Positions 35,020 through 47,591 of a DNA stretch of 64,000 bases are shown in pieces. The stretch spans positions 22,601-86,600 of the forward strand of contig JAHQIW010005098.1 in NCBI GenBank assembly GCA_019055375.1, read 5' to 3'. Below the pieces are notes generated by a model that was not told the origin of the DNA, did not search any database, and was given only the letters and a program-made list of their open reading frames with translations. The first letter of the stretch is position 1. Every line of letters starts with the position of its first letter. The translations under genes and the position numbers were made by a program. This DNA comes from Parelaphostrongylus tenuis (taxonomy: Eukaryota > Nematoda > Chromadorea > Rhabditida > Metastrongylidae).

Positions 35020-36600
35020 AATTCTCTTCGACTTCAAAATATGGTTGATTTTTCTAAAATCAATTCTCTACAGTTTTAGAAATACGTTTGAAAATAGCCT
35101 TTTACTACGTTGTTAGCAGCAAGAATGGAATTTTTCTTCACACTCATTTGTTTCATTGCTCGCCGGGGCTTCGATATGACTCGTCTGCAAAGTTTTACTA
35201 GCCATTCGATAGCCCAAATCTCAAGGATTTGCATAAGCTAATTGGCATTTTTGCAAACTAACCACAAAACGCTGTAAGAAAGTGAAAAATACTGAAGTTC
35301 ACTCCTAAAGTGTTAATCCGCCACTTGGACGTCATAGCTAGTTTATTGGTAATTATAAAGAGTTTATACGTCAGAGGTAGCTTATAGTCACATAAAGAAA
35401 AGATTATCACAAATAAAACTTTCATAAAGATTTTTTTGATATAAAGAGATGCTCCTTCTTTTGAAAATCTTTAATTTTCACTGTTGATACCATAGCTTTG
35501 TGAAAAATGAACAAGCTTTCATTCCTTATTGTGCATTTGTATCGCTTGTCTTGCAGGAACGTACTTTGCCATCTTTAATAACTAAACATTTCTCATAGAT
35601 GTTTATGTGGAGGTAATAATAGTATGTAGCTGAAGTATGTGTAGGAAGAGAGCGCATTCGTCATTGCGGAGAATGAGCTATGTTCTTTAATCAGCACCAT
35701 GTTCAAAAAGATAGCTCAAATCTCGAATATTTGGAACGTATATCTTGTCTTTGAAAGACCTTTATATTATGCTGTAACGATGTAAGGCATACTTTATTTC
35801 ACTACTCAAGCATTTTTTGCTAAGCAAAGTCCTCATCAAAAACTTCAGTACTTATTCAATGGCATGAATTTCTGCCATTTGACAGTGCTCTTGTTTTTCA
35901 AAAACGTTTTGTTGCACTGCAATACTGAAATTAAAATTCCGTTTCACATGCGGCGCGCATGTATTGCATCGATATGTGAATGGTTTGTGCAACATTCGCA
36001 AAAAACCAGCTCCTTCGAATAATTAGTCGATAGCATAAATTTCGAAGATTTCCATGGTGTGCTTAAATTTGAAAAAAGGCCTCTTAGAGAGCTGTAGCAG
36101 CAGAAATAATATTGTGTAGCACATTTGAGTCCTTTTCGCTTGACACGGTTTTTCTCCCGGCCTTTCATACCCATTTGATAGCTCAAATCGTCACGACTTC
36201 AACAATATGCTTAGTTTTTGAGAAAGACTTCTTGGTGCGTTGTTACAACTAAAAGAACGTTCAGTTTCGCAATCAGCGACGGGTAGATCGCGCAGTGCAA
36301 TTGACATGTGGCGTGCGATAAGCGTCGCTCGTGGAACCTAATATTCTTTGAGCTGTAACAGTACACTAGAAAATCTTTCTTAAACACTAAGGATTTTGTT
36401 GAAATCACTGAATCTCTACGATAAAATGGATATTGGAAGCCTGAATGAAAAGCTATCTCAAACGAATGATGCTTGAGTGTGAAGTAAAATATTATTTTTA
36501 CTTCTATAGTATGATAAACAAATATTTGGAAGAATGTACACCTTTGAAATTTTGAAATGCAAGCTGCCGTATAATTGCTCAAACGTCAAAGAGGAATTTT
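35020..36600. repeat. array of degenerate 150-190 bp units, right-arm copy
   Basis: Mirror image of 16790-18340, with landmarks in reversed orientation such as CCATTCGATAGCCCAAATC (35202), GAGAGCTGTAGCAGCAGAAA (36085) and CATTTGATAGCTCAAATCG (36172). Confidence 0.6.
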
Positions 36601-37777
36601 AAAGAACCGTTCCTAAATATGGGTGCAGATAGGGGCGAAGTACTGAGAATACTTCTTCGGAGACACATTTCTGACCAAATGCTTGCATAATGCTGAGAAA
36701 AAGAGCGTCTTTTTGAACGCGATTCTTCTGATCGTCATTGATATGTCTGTGCTACAATTAACTCTCAAATTCAAGCATGTAGAGTACGTAGAAGTCGATC
36801 AGGTTCTTGTACGTGAGCCTCATGTTTACTTGAACACTCCCTATCGTCATCAAAAGTACCGTAAAATTCTGGGTAACAACACCTTTCACAATCACCTATC
36901 AATTATCTCTTCATTATTGCCCTCTTTATGTATAGTGGTATAATATCATGCAGTAGTGGCTGGAAATGAGGAGGTGTACTTTTCATCGAAGCCTCGGAAT
37001 GCCAAATTGACACGCATTTCCTCATTCGACGACTTTCACAGGCACAGTGCCGAAGAAATGAATGTTGAGTGACAACAACGAACAACGAGAAATATGCACT
37101 ACTGACTAGTTTTTTTTTTGAGCACGTCAATGGCTTATTGCACAGAACTTTTCCTTATGCGAAAATATCCGACTCGTCTTCACAAATACGGTATATAAAT
37201 GATTCTTAATACTCAGCATAGTGTATGCATGCAAGGATGAACGTGGCAAGATACCCCTGGGAAGCCAAGGGCGATCAGATCTGTGGCTTATTGATGTACG
37301 GCTACAACCACCTGCACGTGATCCCGTTAGAGTTATTTTGAGTTCTTAGAACATCGGAGAAGTAAATGGAATCTCTTTGAGGTTAATCGACTGAGAAATT
37401 ACATAGATACGCAAGATAAGTCTCATGTACAGCGCAAATGTTGCAGCGACGAATAATGCTCAAGGTATGGGTAGTGGATATATATCAATCAAGAGCTCAT
37501 AGAGCGTTAGAATAAATGCTCATATATATTTTTGCGTTGGTCCCAACTCTTGTAGTGCACTAATAGAACAAATTTTCGAGTGCTATCGATGAATTGATAA
37601 TGCACTCAGTATATAAGGCATTATTCAATATCCCATGGTTTTTAATGTATAATAGATGTGATGATTTTTGGGTAATGTATATGATGGGAATCATTCAAGA
37701 CTCGAAGATTCAATCATAATGTTCTTGTACAACGTTTTACATTTGTTGATCGGCAAAAACATTATCATTGCATAGTG

Positions 37778-38600
37778 AACTGGAATTTTGCTGCACAGAG
37801 AAAAGCTACCTGCTCCAGCAGCATATGAGCTAGTAGAGAAAAGTGTGCTGATCCAAAGTATTATAAGAAGTATGAAAGGATAAAGTGCTCGGAGTTGATC
37901 AATCGCTGAGGAGTGCGCCATGCATTCGTCTCCAGTTTGAACTTCGTTTGAGATTACTCAAAGCATATATGGCCTTTACAGTGACTCGCAGTGGCCTTCC
38001 GCTGAACCGAGTCAGTGCTGCGTATCCTCCCAGACAGGCCTGCGAAGAGTATGGTGCCAATTTAAAGATTCCGAGGGATGGCGGCTTCGTGAGCCGTGAG
38101 CGTAAGATCGAAAAATTTAACCTTGTATGCGACTCAGAGCACCTCTGACCACTGCTCCATACCGTTCTTGTGAGCCATCCGTTAAGGGTTGAATAGAGAG
38201 TTTGTTTCGACAATTTGAAGAAACAATGTTGCCAATCTCACATGAAAGTATTTAATATACAAGTGCAACGTTTGATCAAGATTCCGACCGTTGGAATGTC
38301 TTTCCAGATCCACAATCTTCGACTATAATTATCAGCGCTTTATTTTAGAAATGCTTGTAAACATGGATTGCATGATTCTTTGTAAAATTTTCGTCAAGCT
38401 CTTTGGAAGATTTAATTATCTAGTCGGATCTATTCGTTCATGCTGAGTTCCTAACTTTTAAAGTATTGAATAACTCGTATGGCACATAACACCATGTTTA
38501 CTAAAATAAATGGAAACGTGAGTAAGGGTCTACATTTTGGAAATTTTTTTTTATAATGATTACAAGCACTCAGACGTAAAACAAAGTCTCAACACTTACA
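37778..38600. other. srx copy B intron 2 remainder
   Basis: Right of the arm boundary. At 38260-38440 it matches, in the same orientation, 49030-49190 beside srx copy C (CAACGTTTGATCAAGATTCC against CAACGTTCAGTCAAGATTCC). At 38385-38500 it also matches, in complement, srx copy D intron 2 near 53000-53130. A moderately GC-rich piece at 37960-38150 has open frames on both strands but no recognisable product. Confidence 0.5.
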
Positions 38601-41600
38601 GTGGAAGCGAAATGGCCACGGGCACGTTAGGCAATCTGTTCACTTCGGTAATTATCATGCTTTCGTATGTGTGCGACTACTCTCACTTGGCTATCGCCTT
38701 GAACAGAGTGATTGCCATCATGACTCCTCTACGAGCTTCTGATGCACTTACTGTAAGAAACACCTCTTTCGTCGTTCTGCTCTGCTGGATACTTGGTTCG
38801 TACACGCAGAACCGTATTTTGGAGTGAGTTTTGACGCTTTGTCATTACACAAATGCACGTCAGTCAGCTGTCAGCGCAGTGATAAGAGTACATATGAGTC
38901 CATTTCTTTCTAAGAAAAGTAATCAATGAGTGAAACGAGTACTTTATTGTTGGAAGGCGACAAATGAATATTGGACTCATTTGCTGTAGAAGGATTTCAT
39001 AGGAGTATTAATTTTCATTCGAAAGCTAAAGTGTCTAGCTAGCGTGATTCACAACCCTTTTTTCAAAATACCCATTTATGCCAATGTAAAATCCAAAACA
39101 AGGTTATGTTTCACCCGATAACTAGTTTTTTTTTCTCAGTTGTATTTCACTGGATAAAACTCCTTCCTTAGAGTGATAGTACTTTTTCTATACCGCATGT
39201 CACGAAGAACTCCAAAACGTGCTTGCTTTTTAGAGAAGCTTTTTTGATAGCGTCGTCTAAGAAGGGAAACATTTATGTTTTACAACTCTTCACAGAGAGC
39301 TCTTTCTATAGACTATTGGTAATCATTCGATAACGTAAGTTTCAACGATTCTAATGATAAGCTTGTTTTCTATAAAAACCGCTTCACTGCAGCGTAACAA
39401 GGAAAATAAGATCAAGTTTCAAAGTTTCCGCGGTTTGTTTACCGGTTATTCTACAGACAAGGGGCGAGGCGATCGATTGATGATCCGCCTGCTTAGACAT
39501 GTGGGATGCGATTTGTCATTTGAATGGGAAGTATTTTCACCACTTCGAGAAAAAAACCCGAGGTAAAATTGATTGATTCAGATACTATGAGACTTTTTCA
39601 ACACGTTCCTATGTCGCGAAAGAACAATCATGTAAACCGTGATATGCGCCTCCAACCACTGCTGAGCCCTTCTTTTTTTAATAGGTATCAACTTAGGGTT
39701 GAGCAGTGCGCGAGTTATGAATTGAGACATGTTACTGCGTAATGTGTGTATGATATATTGGGAATTTCATTCACATTCCTTGGCAGTGAACTTCCAGCCA
39801 CACGCTTTTTCATGCTCTCCAATGCAAACAAATGGGCGTGTGTGTTCCCTGATACACTTTGCGAATATGTCATTTCAGGCATTACCGTCTTCTACGCTAA
39901 GATGATCGTTCTGGTCTTAGTTCTTCTTCTCGACTGCACCACATTAATCTGTTTGAGAGTTAAACACACGGTAAGCGGTTATCCAGTTTATTTCAATAAG
40001 CATGATTATCTCATTTTGATACTTTAGTGCATTAATATGAGTGGTATCGTAGCTTTTTCAACAATTCGAATACGACTGTGACGTACGTAAAGTAAGGTTT
40101 TTGTACTAGGGATTCATAATTTTGTGGTTCAAGGGGTGAGGTCTCATAATGCAGGTGGAACTCATATAAATGTCGAGCAACGAGAAAGACACAAAATGCA
40201 AGTGCGCTTCTTCAAGCAGGTGATTACTTTAATATCCACCGATAGTTCAGATTCAAATCATTTCCATTTCCTCTTAAGCGAATTTCTCTATGTTTGTTGC
40301 AGACGTTATGTCAAAACGCATTATTTATCTGCACATTAATTAGTTTTCAATATATATATCCACTTATTGATGACCTGTGCGCTAAATTTTTCATAAGCAT
40401 ATTACTGTGGGAGTTGAATTATGCGCTGGATGGGTAAGTCAAGTGTTGTTTTCAAAATAAGTAATATCAAGCAAATTAATGAAAGGTTTCATTTAGGATG
40501 TGAAGAGGTTCAGAAATCAGAAAAGAAAAGGGGTGTAAGACGGTGCAAAGGTGGTGCAGCAAAGTTTCTTTTCTTGTCGTCATTCACTAGTCTGCAAAAT
40601 AATGTGCAATCAGTAAATCTGAAATCAGAGGGCTATTTGCTCCAAAGAAAGTGGAATCACTTGAAAAACTTCCTTTTGAGTTGTGCAAAAAACAATATTA
40701 TCATCCTTATTTTCTTTTTACCGTCAGTCCAAATAGAAAATAAATCAGTGAATGTATCTTATTCATCTACTATACATTTATTCCTGGCTTTACTTTATGG
40801 GCTGAATCAAAGATATTCATTGATTCAACAACAATTGGCAGTCAAATTTCGTGCATAACTGAATAATTTTCAGGCTCATCGTAATGCTGCTTCACTTTCG
40901 TTTCTCTCATCTCGGTATCAAACTTTTACAGAAAAAATTACCAGCGGTAAGCGCCTATAGGCAGCGTCTATCGTGTTGATGAAGTTCATCATGCACATTG
41001 ATTTATAGACTTTTACTTTGTTCCTCGTACATTGCCCGGTTGCATTCATTGCAGATAATCGCCATGTTCTACCATAGGTAGACAAACAAGCAACCACAAA
41101 ATCTTCGTGGACAAGTGCAGCAGTGCGTAAACATGGAAAATAGGGAACATACTAATTTTGTTATAATGTTTCAAGAAATATGATGACCGCCGTTAGATAC
41201 TTATTTGTTATCACGTGGAGAAGCTGCAATAATAAATTATGTGGTTCTCATTGTTGGTAATACATTCAGTTCGGCTTGATTAGCATTACTAGGGTGTGCT
41301 AATTATCAGAACGATCATTTGCTATCATTGCCCATATTATCACCAATAGAAGATGATCAAAAGGCTGAAAACGATTTGGATTAACTTGACGTTGACGGGG
41401 ATTTCACATTGAATTTGCTGTTGTGAACTATGAAATATGATGAGATGAAAAGCTTTGATGCGTATTTTCCTTTTAATACTTATAGCATTGATAAGTTCAC
41501 CATCTTCACAGCTCTAAAAAAGGTATGCTACTTACGGCCTTACAGTTTTTCTATTTGTTTCCCACATCATTCCTTGGCATGCGAAAAAAGGCATTAACCA

Positions 41601-41727
41601 AAAGTTGTAGCACTGCACTTCATATTATGATAACACATTTACCTCGTTCATCAGTCCTACAATGATAGGTCAACTTTCCTGTTGCCATTGCCATTAGATG
41701 ATATTCAATGCTAGTGGCAATAATAGG

Positions 41728-41899
41728 TGTGTGGTGTGTGTGTGTGTGTGTGTGTGTGAGTGTGTGTGTGTGCGTGCGTGCGTGTGGGCGTGTCGTGGGC
41801 GTTGTGTGTGGTGTGTGTGCATGTGTGGTGGGGTGCGGTGTGCGATGTGTGTGTGTATGTGTGTGTGTGTGTGTGTGTGTATGTGTGTATGTGTGTGTC
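41728..41899. repeat. GT-rich microsatellite, interrupted
   Basis: GT repeats with GC, GA and AT interruptions, ending before CAGGTAGGAAG. Cysteine/valine frames across it are artefacts. Confidence 0.9.
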
Positions 41900-43239
41900 A
41901 GGTAGGAAGATAAGAAAATGGGTAAATCTCCTAACAAATAGCCGTTCGGGCCTTGTTTACCTCAGCGTTAAATCCATGTCCGTCGGGGTTCCTTGAAATG
42001 AATTGGTGTTAAATCATCACTGGGTTAAATGAAGAAAATGGACTTACTGCGTTATTGATTAATGGATAGTGAACATTATGTTCCATGAGTGCTTATTGAG
42101 CTCAGGGATTATACTTATAAAACTGATCAATTGGCAGTCAGAAAAAAATCTCAGTGTTTTCCTTAGATTGTATGGGAATGGATTTGGAGAATCGAATTAG
42201 GAGATAATCATTGCAAATGTTTAGATCCGCACACTCAACTATGATGATCTGCCATGTAAATAAAATACGTCAAACTTTTGTTCACAATTTAATGTGTTCT
42301 AATAACTGATAAGAAGCATTCTAACCTGCTTAGATACCATTATCAAAAGATCGATTCTCACTGACCACCTCAACATTGATGAACAAGCTAATGTACACTC
42401 AGGAACGACTTTTGACGAATGGGACTACCCAAGACCGACTATCGATCAATCTCGGCATAGTTTGAATAAATGAACAGTTTCTTCTGTTTAGCCGTCCGAG
42501 GTGTTATTGATATTATTTATTGAATATTAGCGAAGCATACAACAATACAGTTAGTAATGCAGCTCGATTATACAATATTCGAGGTGGCTAACGTTTCGGC
42601 GGATAGAACTACGTTGTTAAAAGCTTATTGGGCAGCTCAACTGATAATTTTACGATTGATTCTTCATAGCCTAGAGGGGATACTGTTATGTAGCCTCGTT
42701 TAAGGGAAGAATCTAATAATCTTTTTGAAAGCTCAGATCTTTGAATCTTGGCTGGGCTTCCTAGCTTTCATTTCCCATTCAAAATTTTTAAGTGAATCAA
42801 AATATGTTGATTTATTCATAGCCATTATCAGGAACAGTTAATGAAAGCCGGACAGGTTGTTAGTATTAAATAGCTGGATGCTTGATGAAATAACGAATGA
42901 AAAAGATCACATGCTCTAAAGAGGACACTGCATTTTCTCCGCCAATTATACTTAGTGTGCTATGAAATCTGGTGTAAACAGCTCTAAATCTGGCCCCTTG
43001 CAGCGTTTATAACTAAATAAACATTCAAATGGCCCGCTTCATAAAAGAAGAGGAATCACGCTATCTGCAACAGTTCCCACTTGACTAGTAATCTGATGGC
43101 TGAGCACGTTTTCTTCTTGTGGAATTTAAACGGTTCCGTGAGCTGGTTCACTTATACCTTGGCCTATGATGAAAATACTTATAACTCGTCAGCCTTGGGA
43201 TGAACTCGAGCAAATAATAAGTTAACACCTGGGAGCACC

Positions 43240-44160
43240 TTCACCTTTGATTTGAAGCAAGCACACTATGACAGATGTCGCATCGCTTTTAACTGGAAAA
43301 GATGTCTCAAACCCACTAAAAAATGGGGTTGTGATGGATTATTTCTCATAGTAACTTCTACAAATTCATCCCTTTGCCTCGATGCTCTGTTGCGACGCTT
43401 TTTTCAAAAATGCCGATGATGTTATGCTTATAGCAGTTCATTTCAAACCCATGACTTCGCTAATTACGACACTTGCCGAAGCCGATTTAAACATTCGTCT
43501 TTCTCACAGACGCCGATAAGGTCCACCTGAAGCAGTCGTAAATCAGCGTGAAAGAAACCTATTTTTTGCTTAGCCCGGCTTCAGATTTTTTTATGGATAC
43601 CGCCACTTGCATTCGAATCGTTTTTTCACATTTAGCCTCCAGGGAAGTCTTCGGATATTTCACGCCTGTTTTGGTTGCTTTTTCAAAACTTCGTTCTTCT
43701 TTACTAATGTCCTATAATGCCAGTCAAGTCGACTCTCCTTACTATCTTGATGTCAACATTTCGCCATACCCAATAGCTAAAACTTATGCGTTCCACGTGA
43801 CCGAAATTTTATCGCTTCGGAAAGAAGTCACTTGTATTTTGTAAAAAACAAGTCTGTTCAGATTCTACTGCCAGCTGAAAACAACGAAAACAACTCTATG
43901 GATGAAGAATAGTTCAAACTAAAATCAGCATGTGTGTTCATTCAAACGCATTAGAGTCATATATTGTATGAATGCCCTTGAAAACCGAATCGGTTTTCAA
44001 CAACAATAAACAAAATGGCAAATGCTTATGGGGATTGTATATCGTACGCGAATTTGTTCAGAAACCTGCAGTGTGGTAAAACTTTTATAAAGCTAGCCCA
44101 CACGTCAGTTGCCAGGGAAGTTATCACGTCTGATTCTTGCCAAAGACAAGAAGAGTGCAG
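43240..44160. other. segment private to block U2, possible decayed coding sequence
   Basis: A 98-codon + strand frame (43548-43844) contains HLASREVFGYFTPVLVAFSK and SPYYLDVNISPYPIAK. Upstream (43400-43440) the phrase NADDVMLIA looks like a reverse transcriptase box but its surroundings do not match an RT, so no call is made. No counterpart was found in U1. I do not recognise a product. Confidence 0.25.
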
Positions 44161-44426
44161 ATATTCAATAATACACTCTCATCAAAACGCAGTAGGATAG
44201 ATTTAATGAGTCTACTATGCTATGGCTAGTTCCTTGAGTGCGCAGAACACACTGGATAATGCTGCCAGTGAAAAGAAAAGGTAAAGAGCTAATAATTTCT
44301 TCCGGGTAGTTCGATAGTAGACAGGAAATCAGGTGATACTTGCGATTTATCTCAAAATTATTTCGAAAGAACTGCTCACTCAGCTGAATAATGAGCATCA
44401 AATTACACTCCAACAGTGTTGATATG

Positions 44427-44520
44427 AAGGATAGGATAGGATAGGATAGGATAGGATAAAACGCAGGTGCGATTCCCGCCTGAGGCCGTGCTTTTGCCCA
44501 GCGCTTGAATCTCTTAGGCA
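44427..44520. repeat. GGATA pentanucleotide repeat next to a tRNA-like tail
   Basis: Six or so GGATA units (44428-44457) run directly into AAACGCAGGTGCGATTCCCG, a B-box-like sequence close to the tail of the 14.4-15.0 kb tRNA-like repeats (both continue CCTGA...CGT.TTTGC/CTGCTC.). It looks like the 3' end of a tRNA-derived SINE with a short simple repeat attached. Confidence 0.5.
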
Positions 44521-44563
44521 TGATCGAGCTGCAAATTTACGCCCAATCATCGATTTTTTTCAG

Positions 44564-44726
44564 AAAAATTTATCGGTTTTTTCCGCACGCAAGACAACAT
44601 TGCACAGCACCCGCTGATGGGCGTAATCGAGTCTACTTTAACATCGCCACGAATGGTGTTACTGTGCTCAAAGAGGACCTAGCTGCTGAAAGGGAACTTA
44701 AATCAGAACTAGAATGTGTGGGATAA
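44564..44726 (+). pseudogene. possible cadherin-repeat exon fragment
   Basis: After a good acceptor (TTTTTTTCAG, ending 44563) the frame reads ADGRNRVYFNIATNGVTVLK and then EDLAAERELKSEL before a stop at about 44724. The order GRN.VYFNI...GV..L..DL..E matches the middle of a cadherin repeat (a D-x-G-x-N-x-x-V-x-Y core and an LDxE motif). The calcium-binding DxD and the rest of the repeat are not seen, and neighbours do not supply them. It may be an isolated exon relic or a chance match. Confidence 0.3.
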
Positions 44727-44799
44727 TAAATGTTAGCTAACTGATATCATAATGCATAATCATATTGGTGATGACCATGAGATGTCGGTATTTATAATT

Positions 44800-45340
44800 T
44801 CATTTTCTCTATCTTGTAATTTTTCTGCATCATAGGACTATTGCTGATTCACTCGATTAGAACTACTTTCTTGCATTTAGTCTAATCTTATCTTTTAGTG
44901 ACTTTTTTGGCTCTGATAAATCATCTGCCAAGGAAAATGCGCGAAACTAGCTCAGGCGTTCTCTTTCACTCAACTCTTGCGATTATAGCTTCAAAACAGT
45001 CTGCACAGAAATGACCCTTCTTGCATGCACACCTTCATGGTATAAATGATAGTATAGATGGAAGAGGACACTCATCAAAAGAGGTTGTGCAGACTAAAAA
45101 GTCTCTGACATACTGTTCGTCCTCCAAAATCACCTCCATATCGTCATACTGAAATAATTTGCAACGGTGGAAACTGCACGAGCTGCTCATTCGAGGATTT
45201 AATGAATTGAAAGAAATTAGGTACAGTCCGTAAAGTTGGCTTGCTTAACCAGTGATAAAGCTTGCAGCGACGAATTATGATATAGTACAAGTAGATATAT
45301 AAAAAGATATCGAAAAGCCAATGAAACGTCTCTTCTACAA
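44800..45340. other. intergenic sequence within block U2
   Basis: AT-rich; no coding exon, RNA or recognised repeat can be supported. Confidence 0.4.
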
Positions 45341-46845
45341 ATCTGTTGAAGTCTCAACATCGAAAGCACAATAATAATATATTCTCTGAAAGCAAAGCAA
45401 GAGAAAATCACAGTAGGAGAAATGAAGTTTCTGGAAAACACGCGTTCCTCAGAAAGTGTGTTTTTGGCCGTCGCATTGACGCCCATCAAGAGTGGTCAGT
45501 TCAAGAGTTCAAAGTGAACAGATTTCGAATGAACAGACTTAGTGGATCTGTGAGTCAAATTCAAAAAAACCTGATTTCTCAGCGCCAAGTGAAGCAGATG
45601 ACTAGATGCGTGAATATCATCGCATGTGTGGAGCTACGATTAATTATGACACGCTCACCTTTAAATGTTTTCTAGATGAGGAAGAGTTTGATGTAGCAAG
45701 TTGTCAGCGGTAACAGGGCTTTGATGGAGAAAAAACTTGATAAGTGCTTATGACACTAAGAATAAGCGATGTGATGTCGTACAGAGTTTATAATAAATGA
45801 TGAACCGCGTCTAATAAGCATAAGCGACCATGAGCTCATGTGGATTGGCTAATGTATAGTACCATCACGTCGTATTTAAACTAGTCAGCTAAGTTAAGTC
45901 CAACCAAAGAGGGCACAACGTAGAATTTGAATCTTCTCTTTAATCAGCATCGCGAATAAGAAATAGATAAACAGGTACGTGCTTGTGTGGGTAGTGTGTG
46001 TATATATGTGTGTGTGTGTAGCAGGTAGGAAAGTAAAAAGAGTTGATTAGATCCATGGCATCGATTGTTTCTGGAACCTCGAATTAAAAATTCAATACAA
46101 TTTTTGAGAATGTTCAAAAACTTACTCGAGGTTGGTATGCCAAAGCCAGACACGCGTGTTTCGGGGGTCTCGCCCTCCTCATCAGTGGCCCACGCCCCTC
46201 ATTAAGCCGTGCACTTTACCAAGTGGGGAGGTGAATGTGGTGATGGTAGAAAAATTTAGTTGCGAATTGTTGATTAATGGATTGGAAAGCGGTAATGCTG
46301 CCCTGTTGTAGGCTGGTCGAACTTGTGATTATAGTTATAAACCATATGCGTTGATAATCAGACGCTTGATTCTTTTGCACTATTTGAAATGAAGCTACCA
46401 AGTCAGAACAGGAGTTAATCACTCGAATTGTGTTTCGTTTTCTTAAGAGGCTTTTACTTTATTCTAATATTTTGATATCTTAAGAATAAAACATTGAAAA
46501 GTTCTGTTTTAGAGCTGGTAGACAGTTATCCCGGTTAGTAATGCAACGTCTCATTTATGGTCTAGGCGTGTACAATTTTTCTTGTCTCTTCGAAAACGTA
46601 CATCCAATTTGAATCTCCTCAAACCATCTCTGATTAAATCAGTCAGGCACCGATCCATTTCCTATGCCCTTTTAACAGTTTTGACTCTTGAGAGAACGAA
46701 TATCCATTTTTTTCGTGACCAGGACGAGAGTTTTCTTTTGAATGCCAAATTAGTGAAAGTGACAGGAATCACAGACTGGGTTTTCGGATTTTACATCATC
46801 CGTGAGTGATCGGTTAATTTCCTTTATCACTTCTGCTTTTTTTAG

Positions 46846-47058
46846 CCTGATATCAGTTTTGACTCAACAAGTGGAAAGACCGGCCAAAGATCCATCGACG
46901 AAATCCCTTCTTGGAAACAATATCGTGAAGACCAGAAAAGCCCTTGCAAGGTTACGTCAAGAAACCAAGGATCATTATATGCACGACCACCAATATACCA
47001 TTTGGAATATGTGCTGGAGTCCGCTGAACTAGTAAAGATGGACCATCTGAGTATCTAA
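46846..47058 (+). CDS. candidate terminal exon of an unrecognised gene
   Basis: A strong acceptor (CTGCTTTTTTTAG, ending 46845) opens a 70-codon frame to TAA at 47056-47058. The text is hydrophilic: PDISFDSTSGKTGQRSIDEI, PSWKQYREDQKSPCKVTSRN, IYHLEYVLESAELVKMDHLS. This looks like the cytoplasmic or disordered tail of a protein. It lies in a stretch of U2 that has no counterpart in U1, between matching flanks (46700-46800 and 47215 onward). No other exon of the same gene could be identified, so it may be a stranded exon carried by the rearrangement. Confidence 0.35.
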   Translation, partial: PDISFDSTSGKTGQRSIDEIPSWKQYREDQKSPCKVTSRNQGSLYARPPIYHLEYVLESAELVKMDHLSI

Positions 47059-47591
47059 GTAAGTATATTAGATTATCGCTAAGTATATAGCATTTTTCAA
47101 TGAATTATTGAATAATGCTGTGAGCTACTAAAGAAATGGCATTTTTAAACTACTCGGCATGCTCCGCTCGTATAAAGAGCTTTACACTATTTTATTCGTC
47201 TTCTTCATTTTCAGTGTTCATCATCACAAGATGGCTACGTGAAGCTCACTATGCAATGCAACGACAAAACGTATCCCATTTATGAGAAAATTTCTGAACT
47301 TAATCTAAAATCTTAGAATCAACGCCCATGTGCACCATGCTCAGCCATGGCAAGAAGTGGAACTACTGGAGGACAGCGTGTGAATTAGGTTTCATTGTGT
47401 TGAAAACCTCTGGATTGCGGCTGACGGAGAAATTAGGCAGAATTTTCCACAAATAACAGCCACCCAAACGACTGATATCGAATCCAGAGAATGGCAAGTG
47501 ATAGAAGTGTAGTTTCCGTTCCACTCCTTTACTCGACAGCATTCTAGGTGTGTATTGAATTTCTTTAATAAAAAACTTGAACATTTTCCAG

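Larger units (their letters stand above)
33541..37777. repeat. right arm of the large inverted duplication
   Basis: Mirror of 15583-19719. It starts inside srx copy B exon 2 and runs through intron 2 DNA, the tRNA-like fold-back element and the degenerate repeat array to about 37777, where the match to the left arm stops. Beyond this point the B copy goes on to exon 3, which the left arm lacks. Confidence 0.85.
33541..41081 (+). pseudogene. srx-type chemoreceptor, copy B
   Basis: Exons recognised by alignment with copy D: exon 2 about 33541-33755, exon 3 38602-38823, exon 4 39798-39970, exon 5 40134-40219, exon 6 40303-40433, exon 7 40874-40946, exon 8 41055-41081 (ending FYHR and TAG). Clear receptor parts are VCDYSHLAIALNRVIAIMTP (third segment and NR motif), FYAKMIVLVLVLLLDCTTL (fifth) and LCQNALFICTLISFQYIYP (sixth). 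Faults: exon 2 is scrambled by insertions and has a stop after YTF; exon 3 is two bases short near its end, so GFVHAVPYF becomes unreadable; exon 5 is one base short at its start; exon 1 is lost in the C/T tract. Splice sites of exons 3-7 are mostly intact, so decay is recent. Part of the damage near 33.6 kb could be sequence error. Confidence 0.8.

Noticed and set aside
15583..37777. inverted arms as a fold-back (hairpin) sequencing artefact
   Set aside because: The arms differ at many positions and in small indels, and each continues into different outer sequence.
40421..40858. 145-codon frame
   Set aside because: Runs from srx copy B exon 6 through intron 6 in a different frame; the aligned exon structure explains the region better.
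43400..43440. reverse transcriptase ADD box
   Set aside because: The phrase NADDVMLIA stands alone; neighbouring residues do not match any RT family I know.
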